Shown: positions 7,446 to 16,218, counted from the first letter of the stretch. The stretch is DNA of 64,000 nt from an uncultured Eubacteriales bacterium (GCA_900542445.1 UQNN01000009.1:1-64000), one strand, 5' to 3'. Made by a program: numbers and translations. The notes: generated from the letters alone by a model not told the origin.

Positions 7446-8375
7446 TTGAATTTCAAGCATATCAATTATGTGCTCACCGTGTTGACCGAAGGTTCCATCA
7501 CCGCTGCAAGCAAAAAGCTGTTCGTCTCTCAGCCCGCGCTTTCGCAGACCATCAAGCTGATTGAGCAGGATTTGGGCGCGCCCATCTTCGACCGCTCAAC
7601 CGATCCCATCTCCCTCACCTATGCCGGCCAGCGCTACGTCGAAGCCGCGCAGGCCATGCTGGATATCGACCGCAATCTGCGCGCTGAAATCGCCGAAACC
7701 AAAAAAGAGGTGCACGGCCGCATGCGCGTGGGCATTTCCAGCCAGCGCGGCATTCAGCTGCTCCCCCTCATCATTCCGGAATTTGTCAAACGCTACCCTT
7801 ATGTCAAAATCGACCTGCTGGAATATGGCAGCGACACCCTTGAGCGTCTCACGGCCGAAGGCCAGTGCGATCTCGGTCTCATCACCACAACCGCCAAACC
7901 CAACCGCCTCAACTATGTGCTCATCGAAAACGAGCAGGTTGTGCTGATGGCCGCGCGCTCCACCGAACTGGCGCACCGCTTCGAGGACGGCCAGCCCATC
8001 GATATCAAAGACGCGATGGGCGAGAAATTTGTCTGCATGACCGAAGGCCACAGCATCCGCACCATTCAGGACAGGCTTTTTGAGCGCTACAACCTCAAAC
8101 CCAACGTCATTCTGGAAACCAATAACATGGAAGCCGGCAAACACGTCGCCGCGCGTGCTAACGCCGTCATGCTCATCCCCCATGTCTACGTCGTCAATTC
8201 CATGGAGCTGAAATACCGCGTCCAATGCCATCCCATCAAGAATAACGACTATGAGCGTCACTTCTTCCTCAGCTACCGTAAAGGCATGTATCTCACCCGG
8301 TATATGGAGGATTTCGTGCGCATCGTCTGCGATAAGCTGGGCGTTCCGTTCAACATAGCCGGGCAGGAAATATAA
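7446..8375 (+). CDS. LysR-family transcriptional regulator, divergent from tctC
   Basis: The likely start is the TTG at 7446, because GGAGGG at 7433-7438 sits at the right distance; an upstream GTG at 7431 overlaps that site. The product is about 309 residues, normal for LysR. The N-terminal helix-turn-helix (ITAASKKLFVSQPALSQTIK) is clear, followed by the effector-binding domain. Divergent placement next to tctCBA-citDEF suggests that it controls citrate uptake and cleavage, perhaps with citrate as the inducer. That role is inferred from position only. Confidence 0.93.
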   Translation: MNFKHINYVLTVLTEGSITAASKKLFVSQPALSQTIKLIEQDLGAPIFDRSTDPISLTYAGQRYVEAAQAMLDIDRNLRAEIAETKKEVHGRMRVGISSQRGIQLLPLIIPEFVKRYPYVKIDLLEYGSDTLERLTAEGQCDLGLITTTAKPNRLNYVLIENEQVVLMAARSTELAHRFEDGQPIDIKDAMGEKFVCMTEGHSIRTIQDRLFERYNLKPNVILETNNMEAGKHVAARANAVMLIPHVYVVNSMELKYRVQCHPIKNNDYERHFFLSYRKGMYLTRYMEDFVRIVCDKLGVPFNIAGQEI

Positions 8376-8394
8376 TCTTTACTCTGCTTATATG

Positions 8395-8430
8395 CAAAAA
8401 GAGACCGCGTCGCCGCGCAGTCTCTTTTTC
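8395..8430. terminator. Bidirectional terminator between lysR and serine hydrolase gene
   Basis: A stem AAAAAGAGAC/GTCTCTTTTT with an inner CGCG pair lies between two convergent genes. A-tract and T-tract flank it on both sides. Confidence 0.8.
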
Positions 8431-8432
8431 AT

Positions 8433-9206
8433 TTATAGTCCTTCTTCCGCAACCCATTTCGCCGCGTCCTGCATCAGCCGTTCATAACCCGGCACATCAA
8501 CATGTTCGCCGACGAAGCAGCAGACCATCGGCTCTTTGGCGTAGATAATGCCTACGTCGTGCGTGATGCCGTCGTCCTCGCCGGTCTTATGGGCGACGGG
8601 AACGCCCATCGTGTGCAGGAAAAACGGGAGCTTGCCATTGAGCCGCTGGTCTTTCAGAATATCCAGCATCTGCGCGCTGGCTTCTGCGGAAACGACCTCG
8701 CCCTGGTACAGCTTTTCGAGCAGCAGCCCCATTTCGCCCGCCGTAATGCTGTTTTCAATGCCCCGCGCAGCCGCCTCGCCGTCAAAGAGCAGACGGCGAA
8801 GACAGGTCTTTTCGCAGCCAAGCTCGCGGATTGTCCGATTCACGTTCTCCATGCCGACACGGCGGATGAGGATATTCGTCGCCGCGTTGTCGCTGACGAT
8901 CACCATCAGCCTGGTCAAATCCAGCAGCGTCATTTCAATGCCTGTGTGCATCGCCTTGAGCGTGCCGCAGGAGGGCAGGCGTTCGTCGTCGGAAAGCCGA
9001 TGGATTTCATTCAAATCCAGCAGCCCGTCCCGCGCCTGCCGAAAAACTTCGATCATCACCGGAATTTTGATGACGCTCGCCGCCACGACGGGCTTGTCCG
9101 CCGCATACGCGCGCATATCGCCTGTGACCAGATTGCAAAGATACACGCCCGTATCGCCGCTGAGCCTTTCCAGCGCCGGGACGATCTTTTCCCACGCGCC
9201 CATCAT
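8433..9206 (-). CDS. Class A beta-lactamase-fold serine hydrolase without signal peptide
   Basis: The 257-residue protein has the serine beta-lactamase/penicillin-binding motifs: SVIK (Ser44, Lys47), SDN (105-107) and KTG (207-209). A glutamate near 144-151 could match the class A general base, but the usual ExxLN spacing is not clear. There is no signal peptide or membrane anchor, so it should be cytoplasmic, which is odd for a true beta-lactamase. The ATG overlaps the ROK kinase stop (ATGA), placing it third in a unit hprK-ROK-hydrolase. A role in recycling a peptide or muropeptide is possible but not shown. Confidence 0.85.
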   Translation of the reverse strand: MMGAWEKIVPALERLSGDTGVYLCNLVTGDMRAYAADKPVVAASVIKIPVMIEVFRQARDGLLDLNEIHRLSDDERLPSCGTLKAMHTGIEMTLLDLTRLMVIVSDNAATNILIRRVGMENVNRTIRELGCEKTCLRRLLFDGEAAARGIENSITAGEMGLLLEKLYQGEVVSAEASAQMLDILKDQRLNGKLPFFLHTMGVPVAHKTGEDDGITHDVGIIYAKEPMVCCFVGEHVDVPGYERLMQDAAKWVAEEGL

Positions 9207-10150
9207 GCGCGCCCCAGCAGCGCCGCGCCGATGATGCCCGCATCCGCGCCGAGCCGCGCAAGCTGAATGCTCGGATACGGCAGCGTTTTGAAAAATACGA
9301 GCGGCTTCACCGCCGTGCGCACCGCGTCCAGCAGATATTCGCCCGCCATCGACACGCCGCCGCCCAGCACGATCACCTCCGGATCGAGCATGTTGAAGAT
9401 GCTGACAATGCCGTGCGCCAGCGCCTTCACATAGTCGTCAAACACCTGTTTGGCCGTCGCGTCGCCCTCTTTCGCGCAGTCGATGACGATTTTTGCGTTG
9501 ATTTTTTCCGGATTGCCGCCGCAGCGCGCCAAAATGGCGCTTTCCGGATGCTTCTCCACCGCGCGTTTAGCCTCGCGGATGATGGCCGTCGCGGAAGCAT
9601 AGCGCTCAAAACAGCCCTTATTGCCGCAGGTGCAGGGTTCGCCGTCCATCTTGATGATCATGTGGCCGATCTCCGAACCAATCCCATGCACGCCGGAATA
9701 CGGCCTGCCGCCAATGACGATACCGCCGCCCACGCCCGTGCCCAGCGTGATAAACACGCTGGACTGTGTGCCGCGGCTCACGCCCGCGATGGATTCGGCA
9801 TAGCCCGCCACCGTCGCGTCATTATCGACGATGACCCGATTGGGCAGATATTTGTGCATCTCCGCGATGAACGGTACGTCGTGCCATCCCAGGTTCGTGC
9901 AAAACGGAATAATGCCCGTCTTGGCGTCGCAGATACCCGGCACACCCACGCCGATCGCCGCAATTTCATCCATCGTCACATTCGCCTGCCCGGCCACCTT
10001 TTCGCAAAGCGCCGCAATGTCGCGAATGATGTCCTGATAGGGGCGCTCCTTCATCGTCGGGGTCGATCCCTTCGACAGAATTTCGCCGTTTTCGCTCACC
10101 ACGCCCGCTTTGATGCCCGTTCCGCCCAAATCCACACCCATGTACAGCAT
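9203..10150 (-). CDS. glcK: ROK-family sugar kinase (glucokinase-like)
   Basis: The 315-residue product has the N-terminal phosphate-binding DLGGTGIKAG, an ND pair at 110-111 for catalysis, and the ROK zinc site: His163 in GSEIGHM with cysteines 173, 175 and 180 in CTCGNKGC. These are typical of bacterial glucokinases, which phosphorylate glucose to glucose-6-phosphate. N-acetylmannosamine or other hexose specificity cannot be excluded. It lies 12 bases after hprK and overlaps the next gene, so it is co-transcribed with the carbon-catabolite kinase. Confidence 0.9.
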   Translation of the reverse strand: MLYMGVDLGGTGIKAGVVSENGEILSKGSTPTMKERPYQDIIRDIAALCEKVAGQANVTMDEIAAIGVGVPGICDAKTGIIPFCTNLGWHDVPFIAEMHKYLPNRVIVDNDATVAGYAESIAGVSRGTQSSVFITLGTGVGGGIVIGGRPYSGVHGIGSEIGHMIIKMDGEPCTCGNKGCFERYASATAIIREAKRAVEKHPESAILARCGGNPEKINAKIVIDCAKEGDATAKQVFDDYVKALAHGIVSIFNMLDPEVIVLGGGVSMAGEYLLDAVRTAVKPLVFFKTLPYPSIQLARLGADAGIIGAALLGRA

Positions 10151-10162
10151 ATGATTTCCTCC

Positions 10163-11086
10163 TCAATCCGCCATGCGGTTATAATGCTTTTGCAGTCTCC
10201 TGTCCAGCTCGGCCACCGCGTCGTATCCCTCCGCTTTGAGCCGCCAGTTGCGCGCCGCAATCTCCACAATCGTGGCCAGGCTGCGGCCGGGGCGCACCGG
10301 CAGTTCGATAAGCGGCAGCTCCACGCCGAGGATATCCATGGTCTTTTCCGTGTTGCCCAGCCGGTCGTAATCCTTGCCCTCGCGCCAGAGTTCCAGATGA
10401 ATCACCAGGTCGATGCGCATGCGCCGCACAATCGAACCGATGCCGAAAATCTCCTTCACATCCACAATGCCTACGCCGCGCAGTTCCATAAAATCGCGCA
10501 CCATTTCCGGCGATTCGCCAAACAGCGCGCGGCCCACGCGGGAAATATCCACCACATCGTCCGCGACGAGCTGATGGCCGTGTTTAATCAGCTCCAGCGC
10601 GCATTCGCTCTTGCCCACGCCGCTTTCGCCCGTAATCATCAGCCCCACGCCAAACACATCCAGCAGCACGCCGTGGCAGGTCTGCCGCGGCGCAAGCGCC
10701 TCGCTCATAAACGTGATGGCCTTCGCCGAAAAGATGCTCGTCTCTTCGTCCGATCCATACACAGGCACGCCGTTTTTCTGCGCCTGCCTGAGCAGTTCGG
10801 GCGGGCACTGCATGCTTCGGGCAATGATGATGCAGGGAATATCGTATGAAAAATACCGTTTCAGCCGCTCGTTCAGCAGCTCCTCCGACAGGCTGTCCAG
10901 GTAGGCCATTTCGGTTTTTCCGATGATCTGCGGTCTCTCAAAGGCGAACACGTCGAAATAGCCCGCGAATTGCAAACCGGGTCTGCATAAATCGGCCATC
11001 GCGATGCACGGCAGCTTTTCCTTCTCCGCGTGGCTGATGGTTCGCAGCGCCATCGCGTCGGCCAGTTTCTCCGGCGATATGCTCAT
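10163..11086 (-). CDS. hprK: HPr kinase/phosphorylase
   Basis: The 307-residue protein has the P-loop GESGVGKS at 153-160, catalytic His138 just before it, and the C-terminal HprK signature region (LPVRPGRSLATIVEIAARN). HprK phosphorylates HPr on Ser46 to control carbon catabolite repression in Firmicutes and also removes the phosphate. Its ribosome binding site is GAGGAGGAG. A -10 TATAAT lies at 11119-11124. It heads the unit with ROK kinase and serine hydrolase. Confidence 0.95.
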   Translation of the reverse strand: MSISPEKLADAMALRTISHAEKEKLPCIAMADLCRPGLQFAGYFDVFAFERPQIIGKTEMAYLDSLSEELLNERLKRYFSYDIPCIIIARSMQCPPELLRQAQKNGVPVYGSDEETSIFSAKAITFMSEALAPRQTCHGVLLDVFGVGLMITGESGVGKSECALELIKHGHQLVADDVVDISRVGRALFGESPEMVRDFMELRGVGIVDVKEIFGIGSIVRRMRIDLVIHLELWREGKDYDRLGNTEKTMDILGVELPLIELPVRPGRSLATIVEIAARNWRLKAEGYDAVAELDRRLQKHYNRMAD

Positions 11087-11118
11087 CCCCGTTCTCCTCC
11101 TCGTCCCTCTTTTTGTTC

Positions 11119-11124
11119 ATTATA
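11119..11124 (-). promoter_or_regulatory. -10 element for hprK
   Basis: TATAAT on the minus strand about 33 bases before the hprK ATG. No good -35 hexamer is visible at 17 bases, so only the -10 is claimed. Confidence 0.45.
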
Positions 11125-11149
11125 CCCTATTCCGTGCGGAAAGACCAGC

Positions 11150-11779
11150 TTATTTTTGCAGCAGTCTGTCTGCCGTTGCGTCCATGCCGATTGCCCCCAG
11201 CGGCGCGGTGAGCAAAATGGCCAGCACGGCGACGGAAAGCACCAGATTGCCGCAGGGCAGGCCCATCGCCAGCGGCGTCGCGCCGATCGCCGCCTGCACC
11301 GTCGCCTTGGGCAGATACGCGATCACGCAGAACAGCCGTTCCTTTTTCGTCAGCTTTGTGCCCGCCACGCAGAGGCACACGCCGACCGAACGGATGACAA
11401 GCGCCAGCGCGATGAGCAGCACCGCGCCCATGACGGCGGCCTCCACGCGCGTCACGCCCAAAATCATCGGCGCAAAGAGCACAACGGCCAGCACCTCAAA
11501 CGTCGCGGGCACAAACGCCATCAGCACTGCCGGGCGGCCAACGCGCTTCAAATCGCCCAAATCAAGCGACAGGCCCGCACGCAGCAGAATCAGCATCAGC
11601 GCCAGCTTCCGCAGATCGCCCGAAATGGACAGGATGGTCGGATCGAGCAGGCCGAGCGCATACGGCCCGATGAGGATGCCGACCAGCAGCATGCCGATGA
11701 TGCGCGGCAGTTTCATTTTTTCAAAGACCGCCGCGCCCATCAGGCCAAAGAGGAACACAAACGCCAAAGATGCAAACAT
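11150..11779 (-). pseudogene. Cation:proton antiporter with apparent internal deletion
   Basis: The frame starts at MFASLAFVFLFGLMGAAVF behind AAAGGAGATTTCT; a longer frame to 11824 lacks a ribosome binding site. The first ~110 residues match the first transmembrane helices of a CPA-type sodium/proton antiporter. At about residue 125-130 (RVEAAVMGAVLLIALALVIR) the sequence jumps to what looks like the last third of the family, ending with the GMPLAMGL-type helices. The total of 209 residues is about half the usual ~400. The frame is kept. It is either an in-frame deletion that kills transport, an unusual short protein, or an assembly collapse. Confidence 0.7.
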
Positions 11780-11790
11780 AGAAATCTCCT

Positions 11791-11973
11791 TTTGGGCTGC
11801 CGCCCAAACCCGCCTGAGGGACAATGTCCCTCAGACTCCCTTCTTCGCTTCGCGCCTGTTTGAATGATTACACCCAAGCGACACGCATGCGTGTCGCAAA
11901 TGTGGGAGGTGTCGGAACCTCAGGTTCCGACCAGGGTTTGGGGCGGCGCCCCAATCGTTTTTCCCCCTGAAAC
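11791..11973. repeat. Palindromic repeat cluster (family P)
   Basis: This is most of a 332-base gap. It holds two units of the palindrome family also found at 18655, 19694, 33883, 34030, 38015, 39587, 47430 and 59060. Unit one has TTGGGCTGCCGCCCAA, then a CTGAGGGACAATGTCCCTCAG palindrome. Unit two has GGAACCTCAGGTTCC and then TTGGGGCGGCGCCCCAA. Between them lies the perfect palindrome CGACACGCATGCGTGTCG (about 11880-11896). Confidence 0.75.
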
Positions 11974-11974
11974 C

Positions 11975-12027
11975 GAAAAAAGCTGACGACTCCGCAACCC
12001 ATGAGCGTTGCAGAAGTCATCAGCTTT
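11975..12027 (-). terminator. Terminator of the HD-domain gene
   Basis: A long stem (AAAGCTGA-GACT paired with AGTC-TCAGCTTT, one mismatch, plus GCAAC/GTTGC) is followed on the minus strand by TTTTTT. It lies 85 bases after the HD gene stop. Confidence 0.8.
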
Positions 12028-12111
12028 GAAAAGCGGTTCAATGCTTTCGCATTCGGGAGAACTTCATTCCCGTTGAGCAACCATATACACCATTTCCGGC
12101 GATTTGTAAAG

Positions 12112-12621
12112 TCATAACCCAACGCCCCTGCACATTTTGAGAATGCGCAAAGCCTTGGCACTGTGAACGGTTTCCAGCACCGCGCTGATTTTGTCCGCCG
12201 CGCTGACCAGCACCGTCTCCCAGTATTTAGGCAGAGCGATGTTGAGCGGGAACATGTGCTTTTGAATCACGTCGCACTCGACCTCGTTCAGCTCAAACTG
12301 TTTCCGCGCGTTGGAAAGCGCCTCTTTCGCATGCGTAAACCCATGCAGCAGGCGCAGGTTGCCCGGATCATGCCAGTCGTACATGAAGAAATCATGCAGC
12401 AGCGCGCCGCGCACCATGCTCCGCCTGTCCACATCGACGTGCCATTTATCCGCCAGCCGCAGCGCAATGTAGCACACCGACAGACAATGCTCATACCGCG
12501 AAATCACACCATGCTGATGAAACGTGCGCAAAGCCTGCATATCCCGGCTTTCCAGCACGTCCCGCCCCAGTTCGCACATTTCGCGAATTGTCGGATCGTT
12601 TTGATTCATATCCAGCGCCAA
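12112..12621 (-). CDS. HD-domain protein (putative phosphohydrolase)
   Basis: The 169-residue product has an HD-type metal site pattern: RYEHCLSVCYIALRLA near 42-57 and LLHDFFMYDWH near 74-84, and a later histidine-rich helix. HD proteins hydrolyse phosphate esters, often nucleotides. The start is probably a TTG at 12621 with AAGAAGG upstream; an ATG three codons in is possible. It follows the two exported-protein genes on the same strand at a 30-base distance but in the opposite order of transcription downstream. Substrate unknown. Confidence 0.8.
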   Translation of the reverse strand: MALDMNQNDPTIREMCELGRDVLESRDMQALRTFHQHGVISRYEHCLSVCYIALRLADKWHVDVDRRSMVRGALLHDFFMYDWHDPGNLRLLHGFTHAKEALSNARKQFELNEVECDVIQKHMFPLNIALPKYWETVLVSAADKISAVLETVHSAKALRILKMCRGVGL

Positions 12622-12651
12622 AGGAATCGCCTTCTTTCAAAAGCAGCGCGC

Positions 12652-14352
12652 TCAGTTGCCAACGATCGTGAGCAGATCGGCCAGCACGCCCGGATGCAGC
12701 ACCAGCGAAGCGGAGAGCTTCGCGCCCTGCTTGGTCACTTCGCTCTTAATCTGGCTGAGCTGATCGTCGTTCAGCGCGGTCAAGTCGATGGCCTGACCGC
12801 CCGCGAACTCGATCTCCTCATAATCCGCCTGCTCAAGCGTCGCGTTCACATTCAGCTTGAACTCATCCGAAAGGGTCAGAGACAGACCGGCCGAAGTGGC
12901 AAACGTATCCCCGTCGGTCGTGGTCGTGCCGTCAACGGCGGCAACCAGACTGCCGCCATCCTCGCCGTTATCGCGATAGGTAAGCGCAACGCTGCCCGTG
13001 AAGCTCTCCACGTCCGCCCCTTCGTCGTTCTGCTCGGCGACAAAGTGCGCCGCGCTGTTCACGCCCAGACCGACGGACGTGCCGTCCGCCGTGTTCTTCA
13101 AATCGATATAGCCGTTCAGGCCGCTGTCGTTCACGCCGTTCACATCCAGCCCGCTTCTGGCAGTCAGATCGCCGACGACGCGCCGCTCATTCAGCAGCTG
13201 CAATTCGCCGTGGCTGGTGAGCGTCGGCTGCTCGTTTTCATCGTGCTTGATGGAGTAGGTAAACGCGCCCTCATACGGCAGCACTTCGGTGAACTGCGGC
13301 AATTCCGCGTCAAAACCGACGGTGGAGCCGTAATCGTCGTAGCTGACGATCATCTTGAGCACGTTATCCGTGCTGTTTTCCCACACGTTGTCCGCGTACT
13401 TGGTCAGCTTGCGGAAGAAGTAGGAAACGTCGTCATACGTGCACAGCGCGCCGTCGTCTTCGATGGTGTGAGAGAGCTGCACATAGTCGGTCGCCGGGTT
13501 GATCTGCTCATTCTGAAAGATGCTGTCGATCACCTGACGCATCTGGTAGCGGGTCACGCCATTTTCAGCCAGCACGTCGGCCAGCGCCTGTTGGAACTCT
13601 TCCTGCTCGTCGCAGATCGTCGTGAATACATTCCAAAACAGCGTGTTAAATTCGTCTGCCTTAATGGTGCCGATCATGCGCTGGGCCACCGCGTCGCGCG
13701 TATCAGTCTCATCCAGATACGTGTCGTCAAAGACATAGAGTTCGCCGGTATCCATCTGCGTGGCGGAAACCCAGCCGAGCAGATGGCTCATCACCAGCAC
13801 GCTTATGTCGGAAGCGGTGATCTGCAAACGCTCCATCGCGGGATAATCCGCGAAATCAGGATCGTCTACGCTCTTACCCGCCACGCCGGAAAGCAGGCTG
13901 TCCACGCCCACCGAAGACGCGCTGAGCGCGCCTTGCGGCAGCGCAAGCACCAGCTTGCCCGTCAGGTTCGTCATGATCTGCATGGAACCGTCTGCATAAA
14001 CCAACGCATCGCCGCTGAGCAGCGTCACGCCGTCGGTATCCAGCGACAGATGGATGCGCGCCGTGCCGAAATCATCGTAAAACGACATGTTCAGCTCGGT
14101 CTTATCCAGCAGTGAAACCACTGCGTTCACCTTTTTTTGCAGCTTCGCGTCGCCCAGATTCTGGAGCGCGTCGCCCAGCTCAAGGCTGAAATCGGTGCTG
14201 AGATTCAGCTGATTGCCCGCCGCATAGCTGTCGGAGATCGCGGTGGTCGTCAGTTCGCCCGCGGCGTAATTGCTCTCCGCCAGGGAAGCGGCGGGCGAAA
14301 GCAGCATCGCGGCGCTCAGGCCGAGCGCCATCGCTTTGTTTTTCAGACTCAT
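12652..14352 (-). CDS. Large secreted protein of unknown function (566 aa)
   Basis: An N-terminal signal peptide (positive start, hydrophobic core, AASLAES cleavage region) shows export. The rest is polar, with alternating beta-strand-like stretches and few cysteines, and I recognise no domain. It resembles the neighbouring exported protein (14376-15605) in layout: signal peptide, then repeated strand-rich segments such as LHLSLDTDGVTLLSGDALVY. The two may be divergent paralogues. It is 23 bases downstream of that gene in the same direction, so the two are co-transcribed, at the end of the ffh-rpsP-rimM run. Confidence 0.85.
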   Translation of the reverse strand: MSLKNKAMALGLSAAMLLSPAASLAESNYAAGELTTTAISDSYAAGNQLNLSTDFSLELGDALQNLGDAKLQKKVNAVVSLLDKTELNMSFYDDFGTARIHLSLDTDGVTLLSGDALVYADGSMQIMTNLTGKLVLALPQGALSASSVGVDSLLSGVAGKSVDDPDFADYPAMERLQITASDISVLVMSHLLGWVSATQMDTGELYVFDDTYLDETDTRDAVAQRMIGTIKADEFNTLFWNVFTTICDEQEEFQQALADVLAENGVTRYQMRQVIDSIFQNEQINPATDYVQLSHTIEDDGALCTYDDVSYFFRKLTKYADNVWENSTDNVLKMIVSYDDYGSTVGFDAELPQFTEVLPYEGAFTYSIKHDENEQPTLTSHGELQLLNERRVVGDLTARSGLDVNGVNDSGLNGYIDLKNTADGTSVGLGVNSAAHFVAEQNDEGADVESFTGSVALTYRDNGEDGGSLVAAVDGTTTTDGDTFATSAGLSLTLSDEFKLNVNATLEQADYEEIEFAGGQAIDLTALNDDQLSQIKSEVTKQGAKLSASLVLHPGVLADLLTIVGN

Positions 14353-14375
14353 AGGTTTCCTCCTTTGATGATCGT

Positions 14376-15605
14376 TTACAGGCCGTTTGAAATCGCCTTT
14401 CGGGTTTTCTCATCCAGCTGCTGGTAGATTCTCCGGCTCAGGGTTTGAACGGCCTGTTCAAGCGCCTGTGAAAGCGGCCTATCCGTCGTCTCCGCTCCAA
14501 CCGCTTCCGGCGCGTCGCCGCCGACGGTCACGTCCAGCTTCGCGCCGCCCTCCAGGAAGGTGTTGCCGTCCATCATGATCTTGCCGCCGATTTCGTCCGT
14601 GAACGTGTACGCGTCCGCGTCGTCCTCCGTCGTGGTCATGCGGATCACGTTTTTCCCTTCCGCATCGATCTGATTCAGCCGCTGCATGCGCCTGCCCGGC
14701 GTATTGTCCTTATGGGTCATGTTGACGGAAACGGTGATCTTTTCGTTCAGCCTTTCACCGTCTGCCGTCCACTCGTTTTTCTGGTTCACCTTGAGCACGG
14801 TATTGACGGCGTTTCCATCCAGTTTGCCCACAGACTTGATCGTCGTGGCCACGCTCGTTTTGCCCTTGCGGTTTTTCTGCTCGATTTCGTCCTTGCGCGC
14901 GGCGCTGTAAGACAATTCCAGGTAATTCGCGTCGTCCTTCTTCGCGGTCAGCTCAAACGTGTCTTTCGGCGATTTGCCGCCGGGTTGGCGCAGATAACCG
15001 CTGATCTGCCACGTTTCCCCGCCGATGCTCAGGCCGCCGCTGATATCCAGTTTAGTCAGCCGTTCGCCGTCGTCGCTCATCGTGCGCTGCACATCAAACG
15101 CGGATGCAGCCGTCACGCCGAAGCCGACTGAATCGCCTGCCTTCAACGCTTCCAGCCACGCCGCAATCGCGGTCAGCGGCACACGTTCCAAAATCGGCAT
15201 ATTCTGCATGAACGTCGGCGCATCATCCTGCGCCGCCTCGTCCGGCGTCGCCACGTTGCAAACCGTTCCATCCAAACTGACACGCGCTCCCTGCCCGTCC
15301 GTCGTCACGGCGGCCTGCATCAGCGTTTCGCCACCGCGCGCAATGGAAAGCGTGCCGGTTTTCCCGTCCGCCTGAACGCGGAAGTTCGTTCCATCCAGCA
15401 TCGCCTGAAGCACGGACAGATTCCGGGCGTACATCGCGTTTTCAACCGTCAGCGCCGCGTCGATGCTCACCGCGGAGTTTTCAAGTCCGTTCACCTTCAA
15501 AAGGCCGGGTGAAAAGCAGTTGACGCTTGGCAGCTGTTGGGCGCTCGCGCAGGCCGCAATCAGCATCACCGCCAGCGCCAAACAAACCAGGGTTTTGTGT
15601 TTCAT
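14376..15605 (-). CDS. Exported lipoprotein of unknown function (409 aa)
   Basis: The start is the ATG at 15605 behind GGAGGACAAT; the open frame extends further upstream without support. The N-terminus (MKHKTLVCLALAVMLIAACASA) has a lipobox IAAC at cysteine 20, so the protein should be lipid-anchored outside the membrane. The body has strand-rich segments, for example a DISGGLSIGGETWQISGYLR stretch, and lacks recognised domains. It lies 64 bases after rimM and may be read from the same transcript. Confidence 0.85.
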   Translation of the reverse strand: MKHKTLVCLALAVMLIAACASAQQLPSVNCFSPGLLKVNGLENSAVSIDAALTVENAMYARNLSVLQAMLDGTNFRVQADGKTGTLSIARGGETLMQAAVTTDGQGARVSLDGTVCNVATPDEAAQDDAPTFMQNMPILERVPLTAIAAWLEALKAGDSVGFGVTAASAFDVQRTMSDDGERLTKLDISGGLSIGGETWQISGYLRQPGGKSPKDTFELTAKKDDANYLELSYSAARKDEIEQKNRKGKTSVATTIKSVGKLDGNAVNTVLKVNQKNEWTADGERLNEKITVSVNMTHKDNTPGRRMQRLNQIDAEGKNVIRMTTTEDDADAYTFTDEIGGKIMMDGNTFLEGGAKLDVTVGGDAPEAVGAETTDRPLSQALEQAVQTLSRRIYQQLDEKTRKAISNGL

Positions 15606-15669
15606 ATTGTCCTCCTGCCGGAACAAACGATTCGTCGCGCCGTTTTCTTCCCGTTTGCGGGGAAAAATT

Positions 15670-16218
15670 TTATTCGTCACGCTCCGCAGGCTCGTCTTCC
15701 CACACGGCGACTTCATTCAGCGCCGCGCGGTCGAGCGTCATCACGCCCGCGTCAACATCCACTTTGCGCACCACACGCTTGAGCGCCGGAATCATCAGTT
15801 CGCCGCGCGCTGTGTCAAAGACGTATACGTCGCAGACCGTGTTCGGCTTGAGCACATCGCGCAGCGTGCCGATCGCCTCGCCGTTTTCATCCACCGCCTT
15901 CAGGCCGATCAGCTCGCAGACAAAGTTTTCATCCGCGCCCAGCTTAATGGCGTGTTTGCGATCGACGTAGACCTCCGTCCCGCGCAGCGCTTCTGCCGCG
16001 TCGCGGTCGTTTACGCCTTCCAGCTGCAAAAACGCAAAACCATCGTAACTGCGGCCCTTGAGCACTTTCTTTTCCTCAAGCCGGCCGCCTTTCTTCAAAA
16101 AGACGCTTTCCAGCCGCGCGTATCGGCTCATGTCCTCCGTCATTGCGCGCAGTTTCACCTCGCCGCGGATGCCCTGCGGACGCACGATTTCGCCGATTTG
16201 CAGATATTCCTGCTGCAT
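15670..16218 (-). CDS. rimM: Ribosome maturation factor RimM
   Basis: The 182-residue protein has the RimM N-terminal signature (IGEIVRPQGIRGEVKL) and a C-terminal PRC-barrel half. RimM helps 16S rRNA processing and 30S head assembly, binding S19. The usual next genes, trmD and rplS, are absent here; two exported proteins follow instead. Confidence 0.95.
   Translation of the reverse strand: MQQEYLQIGEIVRPQGIRGEVKLRAMTEDMSRYARLESVFLKKGGRLEEKKVLKGRSYDGFAFLQLEGVNDRDAAEALRGTEVYVDRKHAIKLGADENFVCELIGLKAVDENGEAIGTLRDVLKPNTVCDVYVFDTARGELMIPALKRVVRKVDVDAGVMTLDRAALNEVAVWEDEPAERDE

Noticed and set aside
8433..9206. Antibiotic-resistance beta-lactamase
   Set aside because: The fold motifs are present, but there is no signal peptide and the gene is tied to hprK and a sugar kinase, so a resistance role is not supported.
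11868..12161. 97-codon minus-strand frame after the HD gene
   Set aside because: It runs through the HD gene end, a strong terminator and palindromic repeats; its translation is not protein-like.
12163..14115. 650-codon open frame opposite the exported protein
   Set aside because: Composition and lack of a start site mark it as a shadow; the minus-strand gene has a signal peptide and ribosome binding site.
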